DNA of 64,000 nt from Alkalithermobacter thermoalcaliphilus JW-YL-7 = DSM 7308 (GCA_001584565.1 LSFY01000001.1:544001-608000), one strand, 5' to 3'. Counted from the first letter of the stretch, positions 18,082 through 26,733 are shown. The notes: generated from the sequence alone by a model not told the origin. Numbers and translations are program-made.

Positions 18082-18240
18082 ATGATGAAAATAATGATAA
18101 TAGGGGCGTTATTAATCGCATATTTAGCTGGAAGGATTGCAGTAGGATGTATAGAAAATGAAGAGAAAAAAACAAAAATAGGGGCAAAAATAAACTTATT
18201 CTTTTTCTGTTTAGGAATTGGAATTAGTATCCTAAGTTAA
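18082..18240 (+). CDS. Small phage membrane protein, 52 aa
   Basis: Sequence MMKIMIIGALLIAYLAGRIA, a polar loop ENEEKKTKIGAK, then FFFCLGIGISIL: two transmembrane segments with a charged turn. AGGAGGAATAAAAAA precedes ATG, with its own promoter and terminator. It is separate from the lysis genes at 35 kb, so superinfection exclusion or another membrane role is possible. Confidence 0.65.
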   Translation: MMKIMIIGALLIAYLAGRIAVGCIENEEKKTKIGAKINLFFFCLGIGISILS

Positions 18241-18267
18241 AAGAGACTATTTAAGTCTCTTTTTTTT
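18241..18267 (+). terminator. Terminator of gene 18082
   Basis: AAGAGACT and AGTCTCTT pair around ATTTA, then eight T. Confidence 0.88.
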
Positions 18268-18284
18268 ATATGTATATTTATTGG

Positions 18285-18745
18285 GATATACTTCTATATT
18301 CTATAGGGTTCTCAGCTTTTTATATTTGTTTTTACATAGATTATTTTTCGATAATCTCCCCTAATGGGGAAGGAATAGTATTGTAATACTTGTGGTGTTA
18401 TTTGCCTCTTTACTCTAAATATAATCAAAAATAAAAAATCAAAAATAAAAAATAAAAAATAAAAAATAAAAAATAAAAAATAAAAAAATAAAAAATAAAA
18501 AAAGATTTTCGTTGTTATAAAAAATAAAAAAAAGCAAAAAATATTAATTTATGTGGCAATATGCGAAGCCTTAGGGCATTAGCCCGTATTATCCTAATTA
18601 AAATAACACTACAAATAAATAAAAATACTAAATTAAATAGAAATATATTACTTAAAATTATTTTTTATAAAAGTAATACAATTATTTTTGTTATACATGG
18701 TGTATTGTTCATTTTCTTGTAAATTATTTTTTACAAAAATAAAAT
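18285..18745 (-). repeat. Module-border repeat, copy B (inverted)
   Basis: Same blocks as copy A in reverse: CTATAGGGTT, the CCCCTAATGGGG hairpin with AGTATTGTAATACT beside it, the core (18562-18587, lacking two bases relative to the other copies), and the block with GGTGTATTGTTCATT. Its third block is replaced by an AAAAAT expansion. Confidence 0.85.
18416..18510 (+). repeat. AAAAAT tandem hexamer repeat
   Basis: About a dozen near-perfect AAAAAT/AAAAATC units inside border repeat B. The corresponding position in copies A, C and D has a non-repetitive block. Confidence 0.85.
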
Positions 18746-18771
18746 ATAAAACAATATAGAACACTTATTTT

Positions 18772-18800
18772 GTTATATTTATCCTTACTTTGCTTATTAT
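18772..18800 (+). promoter_or_regulatory. Phage-type promoter GTTATA-17-TATTAT
   Basis: GTTATA 18772-18777 and TATTAT 18795-18800, 17-base spacer, 27 bases before the sigma-like gene. Confidence 0.6.
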
Positions 18801-18826
18801 ATAAAAACAAGCAAAGGGGGGACAAG

Positions 18827-19177
18827 ATGGGAAAACAGCAAAAACAAAACTACAACAGTAGTCTATTAAATTACGCTAATTATACAGATATAGAAGTTTT
18901 AAAAAAACTTTATATAAATTATTTAAATTTAAAGGAACTTGCTAAAACTGGAGATGATGTAGCTATTTCCATTTATTTAGATTTAGAAAGTTGTTTAAAA
19001 AAGTTAAATAAAGAAGAGCGAGAGGCAATTATCTTCGCTTTAATCTACGGGCATACTTATCGAGAATATGCAGAAGAATTTGAGACTTATCTCGAAAAAG
19101 GGCATAAGTTAGTTAAAAAAGGGCTAATAAACAGCAGGAAGATATTAGGAGAGGAGGAAGAGGATAATGATATATAA
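18827..19177 (+). CDS. Sigma-70-region-4-like phage regulator
   Basis: 116 residues from the ATG that follows AAAGGGGGGACAAG; a longer frame from 18770 lacks a ribosome site. Residues about 50-105 (LNKEEREAIIFALIYGHTYREYAEEFE...LVKKGLINSRKIL) fit the helix-turn-helix of sigma region 4 as found in ArpU/RinA-like late regulators. No region 2 is present, so it is not a full sigma factor. Position just before terminase genes is where late-gene activators of phages of Gram-positive hosts are found. It overlaps the next gene by 11 bases. Confidence 0.68.
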   Translation: MGKQQKQNYNSSLLNYANYTDIEVLKKLYINYLNLKELAKTGDDVAISIYLDLESCLKKLNKEEREAIIFALIYGHTYREYAEEFETYLEKGHKLVKKGLINSRKILGEEEEDNDI

Positions 19178-19349
19178 AATCAAATTAGATGAAGCAGAGC
19201 AATGGCTTAGAGAACACGACAAAGATTACTACAACACTAAAAAAAGAAAAAAATCCGACTCCTATTATTTGACTGCGAGGCAAATAAAAAGGAGAAGAGA
19301 ACTCGAATCTGTTTCACTTTCTGCACTTGAAAGTGTAAATTTGATGTAA
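19167..19349 (+). CDS. Small basic phage protein, 60 aa
   Basis: Starts within the 3' end of the sigma-like gene after GGAGGAAGAGG, so it is translationally coupled. The middle is very basic (KKRKKSDSYYLTARQIKRRREL), consistent with nucleic-acid binding. No family recognised. Confidence 0.5.
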   Translation: MIYKIKLDEAEQWLREHDKDYYNTKKRKKSDSYYLTARQIKRRRELESVSLSALESVNLM

Positions 19350-19361
19350 AAAGACGAACAA

Positions 19362-19380
19362 AACCCCTCAATAAGGGGTT
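19362..19380 (+). terminator. Hairpin after gene 19167
   Basis: AACCCCT CAATA AGGGGTT. It follows AAAAAGACGAACAAAA, a 16-base string found again at about 24507 before the capsid module. Confidence 0.65.
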
Positions 19381-19394
19381 ATATGTGAAGACTA

Positions 19395-19493
19395 TTATCG
19401 TGTATAATAAATATTTTTGAAATAGCATTCCAGATAGCACAGAAGAGTAATACAGAAATACAAAACATTAACAGAAATATGTTCAATTTTTAA
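19395..19493 (+). pseudogene. Remnant of a second TerL 3' end
   Basis: Frame 19416-19493 reads FEIAFQIAQKS...NRNMFNF, matching the C-terminal end of the intact large terminase (FEIAFQTAQKN...TRDMFRR) at 21820-21892. The DNA is also similar (GAAATAGCATTCCAGATAGC against GAAATAGCATTTCAGACAGC). No start codon or upstream coding remains. It is best read as scar tissue from replacement of a packaging module. Confidence 0.65.
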
Positions 19494-19503
19494 TAGATAT
19501 AGA

Positions 19504-19532
19504 GTTATATTTTAATCACAAGAGTCTACAAT
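19504..19532 (+). promoter_or_regulatory. Phage-type promoter GTTATA-17-TACAAT
   Basis: GTTATA 19504-19509 and TACAAT 19527-19532, 17-base spacer, 35 bases before gene 19567. Confidence 0.6.
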
Positions 19533-19566
19533 AATAAAAATAAATAATAAAGGAGAGAGAAAAAGA

Positions 19567-19860
19567 ATGATAAAAATAGATGAATACAAAGTAATAGAAA
19601 ACATAAGTAGAGAAACAACTATAATAAAAATAAATGAAGATACAATAGATAGAGTAAAAGCTGGTGATTATGGGTTATTATCTATAACAAAAGAAAGAGA
19701 GCCTATTCTTGTTGAGAAAGCTATGTGCGATTTAAGTGACATTGATTTAGATATTATATTTGCACCAGATATAATCTTTTCTTTTAAAAAAGAAGAAGAT
19801 ATTGATAATTTTATTAAAAAGCTATATGAACTTAAAGAGAAATTAAAACCAGTTTTATAA
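19567..19860 (+). CDS. Hypothetical phage protein, 97 aa
   Basis: Not recognised. It begins after AAAGGAGAGAGAAAAAGA, with strands (IDEYKVIENISRETTIIKIN) then an acidic helix ending LKEKLKPVL. Monocistronic between a GTTATA promoter and a terminator, just upstream of terminase. Confidence 0.55.
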   Translation: MIKIDEYKVIENISRETTIIKINEDTIDRVKAGDYGLLSITKEREPILVEKAMCDLSDIDLDIIFAPDIIFSFKKEEDIDNFIKKLYELKEKLKPVL

Positions 19861-19873
19861 TTTTATAATATCA

Positions 19874-19898
19874 TTAAGCCCTTAAGGGCTTTTTTTTT
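19874..19898 (+). terminator. Terminator before the terminase genes
   Basis: TTAAGCCC TTAA GGGCTT stem and eight T, 34 bases before terS. Confidence 0.85.
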
Positions 19899-19931
19899 AA
19901 TGTAAAAAAATTAAAGGAGGAGGAGAAAAAA

Positions 19932-20429
19932 ATGAAAGAAAAAAAGAGAGTAGAAAAGCAGAAGCACAGAGATGCCTTTGAATTATATTCGAAATTAAAG
20001 ATGGAAGGGGAAAAAGATGTTCCCGAAAAAGTGGCAAAAGAATTCGGTATAACAGTTAGAACAGTAAATCAGTGGAGCTCAGATTTTTCTTGGAAGGAAA
20101 AAATGGAAGAAATAGAGAGAAAAACATCGGAAGAAGCCCACAAAAAAATGATAAAGGAAATAGCAAAGAGAAAAGAAAAGAGCTTAGTCTTTCTTATGGA
20201 ATATATGCAAAAAATGGAAGTCCAGATGATGTTGGAGAACAAAGATAATTATTATGCAAAGGATTATACAGAAATTCTTAAGAATTTCTTATTGCTTACA
20301 GGGGAAGCAACAGAGAGGACAGAGAATACCAATATAAACACGAATAAAATAAGCGAAGAAGATAGGGAAGCTATAAATAACTTATCTAACGCTATAAGAA
20401 TGCAGATTGAGAAGGCAGGAGGAGAATAA
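19932..20429 (+). CDS. terS: Terminase small subunit
   Basis: 165 residues; recognises phage DNA and loads the large subunit. The N-terminal third has the helix-turn-helix DVPEKVAKEFGITVRTVNQW followed by SSDFSWKEKM, the small-terminase pattern; the rest is helical oligomerisation sequence. Its stop overlaps the terL start by one base (TAATG), the usual coupling. No cos or pac site could be read. Confidence 0.85.
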   Translation: MKEKKRVEKQKHRDAFELYSKLKMEGEKDVPEKVAKEFGITVRTVNQWSSDFSWKEKMEEIERKTSEEAHKKMIKEIAKRKEKSLVFLMEYMQKMEVQMMLENKDNYYAKDYTEILKNFLLLTGEATERTENTNINTNKISEEDREAINNLSNAIRMQIEKAGGE

Positions 20430-21892
20430 TGCAATATACAGATAGAAACGGTAAAAATCCTTTATCTGATATTGTTTTAAAAGAATTAATCCTCGGGGAG
20501 GACTTTCTTGTTGCGTGGTGGACTGTGTGTGTTTATATTATGCAGATGGATTTACAGGATTTTCACAAGGAATTAATGCTCTTCCAGTACAATAATAAGA
20601 ATAGTTTAGTAATGGCAGGGAGAGGATTTGGGAAGTCTTATCTACTTAACACAGCATACACCCTTACCCTAATCCTTAGAGACCCACATATAAGGATTGC
20701 AGTTGCAACTCAGTCACTTGCTCAAAGTAAAAAATTCGTAGGAGAAATGAAACGATACTTCGAAAAGGGCACAGTAATTCATAATATTTTCGGAGACTTA
20801 AAGGGAGATATTTGGACAGAAACGCAGTTTAGTCTAAAAAGAGATAGAGTAATAAAAGAGGCTTCTGTATCTGCTGGAAGTATGGGAGCATCTGCAAACT
20901 TTATTTCCTCTCACTTCGATATACTTATTTTAGATGATATCGTAGGAGAGGAAAATAGTGCCTCTAAGACGCAAAGAGACAAATTAAAAACTTTTATTTT
21001 CAATACAGTATTACCAACTTTAGAGATGCAAAATGGTTATGGTTGGGTTCACTGCATAGGAACTCACTATCACCCCAGTGATTTTTGGACAACTATTATC
21101 GAAAGTAATCAATATTCAGTATTAAAAAAAGAAAGCTTATTTATAGACCCTAAAACAGGAAAAGAGCGAAGCATATGGGAATGGAAAAAGGGAGTCGAAG
21201 AACTGAAGAAGATTAGGGAATTAGTTGGCTCTATTATTTTTAATATGCAATATCAGCAAAAAGTCCCAAAGGCGAAGGGGAATATATTTAAACCCGAATG
21301 GATTCAGTATTACAACAAATACTCCAAAGAAAAAGATGGGATATATGTATACAGGAGAGAAGAAGAGGAAGAAAAAAAGGAAAAAGTAAGAGTATATATG
21401 GGAGTAGACTTAGCTATTAGTCAAAAACAATCGGCAGACAGCTTCGTTATTTGCACTATTGGAATAGGAATAAATACGGGATATATATATTTATTAGATA
21501 TGTATAGAGGAAAATTGAGCTTCAATGAGCAAATAGAAAAAATAAAAGAAATGGCAAACAAATGGGATACAGTAGAGAGGATAGGAATAGAGAGCGTAGC
21601 ATACCAACAAGCTCTTCCTGGAGAACTTATAAGGACTACAATGCTCCCAGTCATTAAAATCCAAACAATAACGGACAAAGTTACCAGAATGAACAAGTTT
21701 TCTGGGCAATGGGAGAACTTTAAAGTGTTTTTATATAGTCACATTAAAGATTTGCATATATTGGAGGAAGAAACACTGAATTTCCCAGAAGCAGAGCATG
21801 ATGATACAATAGATGCGTTCGAAATAGCATTTCAGACAGCACAAAAGAACAGAAAAAAATTAGACTTTACAAGAGATATGTTTAGAAGATAA
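20429..21892 (+). CDS. terL: Terminase large subunit
   Basis: 487 residues; ATP-driven packaging motor and nuclease. Walker A is GRGFGKS (64-70), Walker B is LILDDIV (about 168-174), and the RuvC-like nuclease begins MGVDLAISQKQSADS (about 327) with IGIESVAYQ and the final HDDTIDAFEIA acidic cluster. All key residues are present. Overlaps terS; followed by its own terminator. A vestige of a paralogous 3' end lies 0.9 kb upstream. Confidence 0.93.
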   Translation: MQYTDRNGKNPLSDIVLKELILGEDFLVAWWTVCVYIMQMDLQDFHKELMLFQYNNKNSLVMAGRGFGKSYLLNTAYTLTLILRDPHIRIAVATQSLAQSKKFVGEMKRYFEKGTVIHNIFGDLKGDIWTETQFSLKRDRVIKEASVSAGSMGASANFISSHFDILILDDIVGEENSASKTQRDKLKTFIFNTVLPTLEMQNGYGWVHCIGTHYHPSDFWTTIIESNQYSVLKKESLFIDPKTGKERSIWEWKKGVEELKKIRELVGSIIFNMQYQQKVPKAKGNIFKPEWIQYYNKYSKEKDGIYVYRREEEEEKKEKVRVYMGVDLAISQKQSADSFVICTIGIGINTGYIYLLDMYRGKLSFNEQIEKIKEMANKWDTVERIGIESVAYQQALPGELIRTTMLPVIKIQTITDKVTRMNKFSGQWENFKVFLYSHIKDLHILEEETLNFPEAEHDDTIDAFEIAFQTAQKNRKKLDFTRDMFRR

Positions 21893-21893
21893 T

Positions 21894-21918
21894 TAAAGCC
21901 ATTTAGTGGCTTTTTTTT
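21894..21918 (+). terminator. Terminator after terL
   Basis: AAAGCCA and TGGCTTT stem around TTTAG with eight T. Confidence 0.85.
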
Positions 21919-21951
21919 AATGTAAAAATAAAACAGAGGAGGAATAAAAGA

Positions 21952-23277
21952 ATGGATAATTTAGATGGAAAATTTATAAAACAAGAAATAGATAAACATA
22001 GAGAAAAAAGGGAGCTTTACAAATACTACGATGATATTTATATAGGAAAACACCCAATACTAAACAAAACCATTAACGGAATTGACAATGCAAATAATAA
22101 AGTGGTAGCAAACTTTGATAAATATGTAATAGATGCTACTGTAGGGTATTTTTTAGGAAAACCAGTTATTATTCAACATAATAAATCGGATAATATTCAA
22201 TATATATTAGAGGATATTTTTACGGAGAACGATAAAGATGACTTATTTGTGGAAACTGGCATCGAAGTTTTGAAAAAAGGAAAAGCTTACTGGTTTATAT
22301 ATCAAGACGAATTTGGGAATACAAAAATAAAAAAAGTAAAACCAGATGAAGTAATAGTAATTAAAAATGCGACTACAGATGAAATAGAAAGAGTTTATAG
22401 ATATTATTATTTAGAAGATATAGAAAATAATAAACTACTTCTTTATGTAGAAGCTTACAAAGGAAATAAAGTCTATTACTATGTAGAAAATGAAAGAACT
22501 GGGGAGCTTATACTGGATTACAGCAGACAAAACCCAACAACTCACATATTTGGAAGGATTCCATTTGTAGAAATAGTGAATAATGAACAGGAAACAAGTG
22601 AAATAGATGTTATATATACAATTCGAGACACTTTTAGCAAAATACTAAGCTACACAGCCGATGAATTTGAGGCTTTTAGAAATGCTTACATTGTTATAAA
22701 CAGTGGAGAAAATGTAAACGAAGAGGATGTTTTGAAACTAAAAGACCAAGGAATTATCTCACTTGATGAGGGTGGTAATTTCCGATTTGAGACAAAAAAT
22801 GTTAATACCGATGGAGTAGAAAAACACTTAGATAGATTAGAAAAATTACTTCACAAATTATCTGGAGTTCCAGATATGTCGGATGAAAATTTCGGTGGAA
22901 ATTTAAGTGGCGTTTCACTAAAGCTAAAGTTCGCTGGTCTTGAGCATAAGTGCATTATAAAAGAGAGAAAGTTTACAAAGGCAATAAGGGATTTATTAAA
23001 AATATTAAAGCCTGTAATTGAATTAAAAACAGGAGAAAAATTCAACTTAAGAGACATAGATATTCAGTTTATTCGAAATATCCCAACTAATGATACTGAA
23101 TATATTGATGAAATAGTAAAACTTCAAGGAACTGGATTGATAGACAAAGAAACATTATTATCGAGACTTCCTTTTATAAGTGACCCTCTTGCAATACTTG
23201 AAAAAGTAGAAGCAGAACAAGAGAAATATATAGACTTCCACAAAGTTGCAGAAGAAATAGACAATAATGTTATGTAG
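21952..23277 (+). CDS. Portal protein, SPP1 gp6 type
   Basis: 441 residues. The segment GKPVIIQHN, the TFSKILSYTADEFEAFRNAYI region (clip/wing), and KLSGVPDMSDENFGGNLSGVSL (the loop before the long helix) are diagnostic of the SPP1 gp6 portal family. It forms the dodecameric DNA channel at the capsid vertex. The gene starts after GAGGAGGAATAAAAGA and ends in a terminator; the MuF protein follows. Confidence 0.9.
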   Translation: MDNLDGKFIKQEIDKHREKRELYKYYDDIYIGKHPILNKTINGIDNANNKVVANFDKYVIDATVGYFLGKPVIIQHNKSDNIQYILEDIFTENDKDDLFVETGIEVLKKGKAYWFIYQDEFGNTKIKKVKPDEVIVIKNATTDEIERVYRYYYLEDIENNKLLLYVEAYKGNKVYYYVENERTGELILDYSRQNPTTHIFGRIPFVEIVNNEQETSEIDVIYTIRDTFSKILSYTADEFEAFRNAYIVINSGENVNEEDVLKLKDQGIISLDEGGNFRFETKNVNTDGVEKHLDRLEKLLHKLSGVPDMSDENFGGNLSGVSLKLKFAGLEHKCIIKERKFTKAIRDLLKILKPVIELKTGEKFNLRDIDIQFIRNIPTNDTEYIDEIVKLQGTGLIDKETLLSRLPFISDPLAILEKVEAEQEKYIDFHKVAEEIDNNVM

Positions 23278-23284
23278 ATAACTT

Positions 23285-23311
23285 TATAGCCCCTTAATAG
23301 GGGCTTTTTTT
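23285..23311 (+). terminator. Terminator after the portal gene
   Basis: TAGCCCC TTAATA GGGGCT stem and T7. Confidence 0.87.
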
Positions 23312-23340
23312 AATTCCATAAAAAGGAGGAAAATAAAAAA

Positions 23341-24087
23341 ATGAATAAAGAAATAATAAAAAAACATGAGAAACTGAAAGAGAAACAAAGAAAAGAAATA
23401 AAGAAAATAGAAAAGGAGCTAATTATCGCTTACGCTCTTCTTTTTAAAGAAATAAAAGAAATAATAAGAGAAACGGAAGAAAAAGCAGGAGAATGGAACT
23501 ATGAAGAGCTGAACAAATATAATAGGCTCAATAAAACCATAGATGAAGTAAATAAAAAGATTGATAAAAATAGAAACAAAGAAATAGCTTTAATAACTGG
23601 TTTATTAATCTTAGGATATAAAAGAAGTTGGGAGGATAGTAAAGAACTAATAAAGTCGAATAAGGAAGTCCCCACATTAGAAAAAATAAAAAAGAATATT
23701 GCAGACCCTTGGAGTGGACTAAGCTTCTCTGAGAGAATTTGGGATAATCAACATAAGTTAAAAAGAAAATTAAAGTCAAATTTAATTAAAAGAGCAGTAG
23801 ATAAAGATAATGTAAATAAAGTAATAAAAGATATAGAAAAAGAACTAAATGTAAGCTATAACAATGCTAAAAGGCTAATAAATACAGAATATACGAGAGT
23901 AAACTATATAGCAGAAATAGAGCTATTTAAAGAAGAGGGTGTAACCGAAGTGATGTACAATGCTACGCTCGATAATTCTTGTAGTGAGTGTAGTTCTATG
24001 CATGGTAAAGTATTTAGGATAGAAACAGAACCAGCACTACCGAGACATGCAAACTGTGCTTGTTTCTATACTCCTGTACTTCCATAG
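23341..24087 (+). CDS. MuF-like head morphogenesis protein (SPP1 gp7 type)
   Basis: 248 residues. The N-terminal two thirds is a charged helical region; the C-terminal MuF domain ends MYNATLDNSCSECSSMHGKV...LPRHANCACFY, with the spaced cysteines and the LPxHxNCxC motif. In SPP1 the homologue is a minor internal capsid protein bound to the portal that affects DNA ejection. Shorter than many MuF proteins and without a toxin extension. It is the last gene before border repeat C. Confidence 0.85.
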   Translation: MNKEIIKKHEKLKEKQRKEIKKIEKELIIAYALLFKEIKEIIRETEEKAGEWNYEELNKYNRLNKTIDEVNKKIDKNRNKEIALITGLLILGYKRSWEDSKELIKSNKEVPTLEKIKKNIADPWSGLSFSERIWDNQHKLKRKLKSNLIKRAVDKDNVNKVIKDIEKELNVSYNNAKRLINTEYTRVNYIAEIELFKEEGVTEVMYNATLDNSCSECSSMHGKVFRIETEPALPRHANCACFYTPVLP

Positions 24088-24485
24088 TCTATATGGTTTT
24101 AGCTTTGTAGTATTATTTATAAATATAATTATTATTGATAATCTCCCCTAACGGGGAGGAATAGTATTGTAATACTTATAGTGTTATTGCCTCCTTACTA
24201 TTTTTATAATCAAAATTATTAAAGTTTTTTAAAAATAAAGAATGATTTTGATTAAATTAAAAAAAAATTGAAAGTAAAAATATTAATTGATGTAGCGATA
24301 TGCGAAGCCTTAGGGCAATTAAGCCCGTAATATCTATATTAATAGCAATACTAAAGAAAATAAAAATACTAAATTAAATAGAAATATATTACTTAAAATT
24401 ATTTTTTATAAAAGTAATACAATTATTTTTGTTATTAATGGTGTATTGTTCATTATTTTTGTAAATTATTTTTTACCAAACTAAT
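24085..24485 (-). repeat. Module-border repeat, copy C (inverted)
   Basis: Begins at the stop codon of the MuF gene. Blocks run TAGTCTATATGG, CCCCTAACGGGG with AGTATTGTAATACT, AATGATTTTGATTAA, the 28-base core at 24301-24328 (identical to copies A and D on the other strand), and GGTGTATTGTTCATT. Its inner end faces the capsid module. Confidence 0.87.
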
Positions 24486-24506
24486 ATAAAGCAAAAAAAT
24501 CTATAA

Positions 24507-24566
24507 AAAGACGAACAAAATAGCCCCTCGTGAGGGTTACTATTGAGGGGCATATATTTCAACTTT
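24507..24566 (+). other. Hairpin leader before the scaffold gene
   Basis: AAAAAGACGAACAAAA (also at 19348) followed by GCCCCTCGTGAGGG and GAGGGGC elements that can form alternative hairpins. No GTTATA promoter is evident between repeat C and the scaffold gene. Confidence 0.4.
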
Positions 24567-24619
24567 TCGAAGGGGGAATTATATACAACTCAAAAAAAAC
24601 AAAAGGAGGAATAAGAAAA

Positions 24620-25216
24620 ATGAATGAAGAAATGAAGGATAAAATGGAAATAGAAGAAAAACAGGAAGAAATGAAGGAAGAAACAAAAGAGAAAACAATA
24701 GAGGAAATTCTTGCAGAAAAGGAAGCAGAATGGCAAAAGGAAACAGATAGAAGGATATCCGAAGCAATAAGAAAAAGAGAAGAGAAATTGAAGGCAGAGC
24801 AGGAAGAGAAAGAAAGACTTGCGAAGATGTCTGAAGAGGAAAGAATAAAGGAAATAGAAAGGCAAAAAGAAGAGGAAATCCTAAAAAGAGAAAGAGCAAT
24901 AGAAGAAAAAGAACTTAAATTAAATTTAATAGACTTATTCAAATCTGAGGAGATGGATTTGGATTTGTTAGAAGTTGTAGATGTTAATAAATATGTAGGC
25001 AAAGAAAATAAAGAAGAAGTTTTAAAACAAGATGTATTGAAAATTAAAGAAACTATCAATAAGATAGTAGAAAAGCAAGTAGAGGCATTTAAGGGAGAAT
25101 ATCTAAGGGGAGAAACTCCAACAGCAGAAAAACAACAAAGACAAGATTATAACGAATATGAAAAAGCTAAAAAGAGTGGAAATCCGTTGGACATGATATT
25201 AGCGAAATTAAAGTAA
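24620..25216 (+). CDS. Capsid scaffolding protein (DUF4355 type)
   Basis: 198 residues from the ATG after AAAGGAGGAATAAGAAAA; an in-frame ATG at 24530 has no such site. The first 115 residues are a very charged coiled coil of E/K/R; a helix-turn segment (LKLNLIDLFKSEEMDLDLLEV) follows, and the tail QDYNEYEKAKKSGNPLDMIL is typical of phage scaffolds. It lies directly before the major capsid gene, as expected. It would chaperone capsid assembly and leave before packaging. Confidence 0.82.
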   Translation: MNEEMKDKMEIEEKQEEMKEETKEKTIEEILAEKEAEWQKETDRRISEAIRKREEKLKAEQEEKERLAKMSEEERIKEIERQKEEEILKRERAIEEKELKLNLIDLFKSEEMDLDLLEVVDVNKYVGKENKEEVLKQDVLKIKETINKIVEKQVEAFKGEYLRGETPTAEKQQRQDYNEYEKAKKSGNPLDMILAKLK

Positions 25217-25235
25217 TTTAATAAATTTAGGAAAC

Positions 25236-25260
25236 TAACGCCATTAAAGGCGTTTTTTTA
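25236..25260 (+). terminator. Terminator between scaffold and capsid genes
   Basis: AACGCC ATTAAA GGCGTT stem and T7, preceded by TTTAGGAAACTAAC, a leader also seen near 11301. Confidence 0.85.
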
Positions 25261-25308
25261 ATACAAAAAAAATAATAATAAAAAAAATACAAGGAGGAAT
25301 AAAAAACA

Positions 25309-26196
25309 ATGTTAAAAAACACAAATTTACCAAGACAAAATATAGTAGACTTATCAAACGAAATAATGGTATTAAACGCAGAATATACGCCATTATTAAC
25401 TCTATTACTTGCTAACGGAAAAAATACCGTTGCTAAAGATGTAGTAGTAAGAAGAAAAATTAAGGAGCTTAGTACAACAGCAAGTGGTGCAAGAAAAGAG
25501 GGGGCAGATGCTCCAGATTCAGAGAACTCAACTTATACTTGGGTATCTAATAACTTAGAAATCTTTTCTAAAGCGACTGTAATAAGTGGCACAGCTGGGG
25601 CAATTTATGGTTCTACTGCCGAAGCATTAGCGAAAGAAATAAATGACAGATTAACGGAATTGAAATTTGATATGGAAAAATCCATCTTAACAGGCACAAA
25701 GAAAGATGAAGATGGAACATCTGGAAGAAAGATGAACGGATTACTGAACTTAGTAGATGAAGATAATGTAATAGATGTAGAAGGAGCTACACTAACAAAA
25801 GCATATATTTCAAATGCAATGATGAAATTATACCAACTGAAAGTTACGGGCGATAAATATATGTTTGTAAATCCTGCAGATGTAGAGAAAGTTATCGAGC
25901 TTTATACGACTGCAACAAATGCAAGAATAAACTTTAGTTCAGCAGATTCTACAGTTGGTATAGATGTAACTGAAATTCTAACACCATTCGGAAAGGCTAA
26001 AATGGTAATGTCTACAAATGTTCCAACTGGTACAATCCTAATTGGTGCGTTAGATTATATGGAATTACCACAATTAAGAGAAGCCCAGTATGAGCCTCTT
26101 GCAAAAACAGGAGACGCAGAAAAAGGACAAGTTGTGGCAGAAGCTACAATTATAACAGCTCCAAAGAGCTTAGCAAAAATTATAAACTTTATATAA
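25309..26196 (+). CDS. Major capsid protein, SU10/DUF5309 type
   Basis: 295 residues, HK97-fold family. The opening NIVDLSNEIMVLNAEYTPLL, the ARKEGADAPDS loop, and the C-terminal WxxN-like and KTGDAEKGQVVAEATI segments match SU10 major capsid proteins. No cleaved prohead peptide is obvious. It forms the shell together with the scaffold upstream; its own terminator follows, which may set its level independently of the connector genes. Confidence 0.82.
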   Translation: MLKNTNLPRQNIVDLSNEIMVLNAEYTPLLTLLLANGKNTVAKDVVVRRKIKELSTTASGARKEGADAPDSENSTYTWVSNNLEIFSKATVISGTAGAIYGSTAEALAKEINDRLTELKFDMEKSILTGTKKDEDGTSGRKMNGLLNLVDEDNVIDVEGATLTKAYISNAMMKLYQLKVTGDKYMFVNPADVEKVIELYTTATNARINFSSADSTVGIDVTEILTPFGKAKMVMSTNVPTGTILIGALDYMELPQLREAQYEPLAKTGDAEKGQVVAEATIITAPKSLAKIINFI

Positions 26197-26222
26197 TTAG
26201 GGACTTTATAGTCCCTTTTTAT
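26197..26222 (+). terminator. Terminator after the capsid gene
   Basis: AGGGACT TTAT AGTCCCT and a T run. Confidence 0.85.
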
Positions 26223-26253
26223 TTTTTTATAGAATAGGAAGGAGGGTAACAAA

Positions 26254-26424
26254 TTGGCTACAAAGAAAACTACAAAGAAAACAAAGTTCAAATTCATATC
26301 CGATTACAAATATCTATACGCAGAGGGTTGTCAATTTTTAAAAGGGGAATTTGAAACAGAAAACGAAGAAGTAGCAGAAAAATTAAGACAATACCCTCAA
26401 ATTAAGGAAGCAAAGGGGGATTAG
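26254..26424 (+). CDS. Small head-region protein, 56 aa, TTG start
   Basis: TTG start after GGAAGGAGGG. The sequence opens with a threonine/lysine tract (ATKKTTKKTKF) and continues FISDYKYLYAEGCQFLKGEF, a short SH3-like pattern of the small proteins often found between capsid and connector genes. Its stop lies 5 bases before the connector start. Possible head decoration or accessory. Confidence 0.6.
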   Translation: MATKKTTKKTKFKFISDYKYLYAEGCQFLKGEFETENEEVAEKLRQYPQIKEAKGD

Positions 26425-26429
26425 AAAAA

Positions 26430-26732
26430 ATGATTAATAAAAATGAAGTCTTAAATAATGTAAAGTTATTAACTCAAGAAGATAATGAACCCCTTTTAAG
26501 TTTACTTATAAACAAAGCAGAAAGAACAATAAAGGATTTTTGCAACATAACAGAAGTAACAGAAGAAATGCAGGATATTTTAGAGGATTTAGTTTGTTAT
26601 AGATACAATCTTATTGGTAGAGAAGGCTTAAAAAGTGAAGGAATGGGAAGTGCAAGTATTAGCTTTACGGATGGTATTCCAACAGAAATAAAGACCAGAC
26701 TATACAGATATAGACGATTGAGGGTGTTATAA
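26430..26732 (+). CDS. Head-tail connector, SPP1 gp15-like adaptor
   Basis: 100 residues, helical. NEPLLSLLINKAERTIKDFCNI and LEDLVCYRYNLIGREGLKSE fit the phage connector family (gp6/gp15). Rings of this protein sit under the portal. It abuts the next gene by one base. Confidence 0.82.
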   Translation: MINKNEVLNNVKLLTQEDNEPLLSLLINKAERTIKDFCNITEVTEEMQDILEDLVCYRYNLIGREGLKSEGMGSASISFTDGIPTEIKTRLYRYRRLRVL

Positions 26733-26733
26733 A

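Noticed and set aside
18416-18510. Regular repeat that could be taken for a small CRISPR array
   Set aside because: Units are 6-7 bases of AAAAAT without spacers, and there are no cas genes; the Cas4-like gene at 51314 is tied to helicase genes instead.
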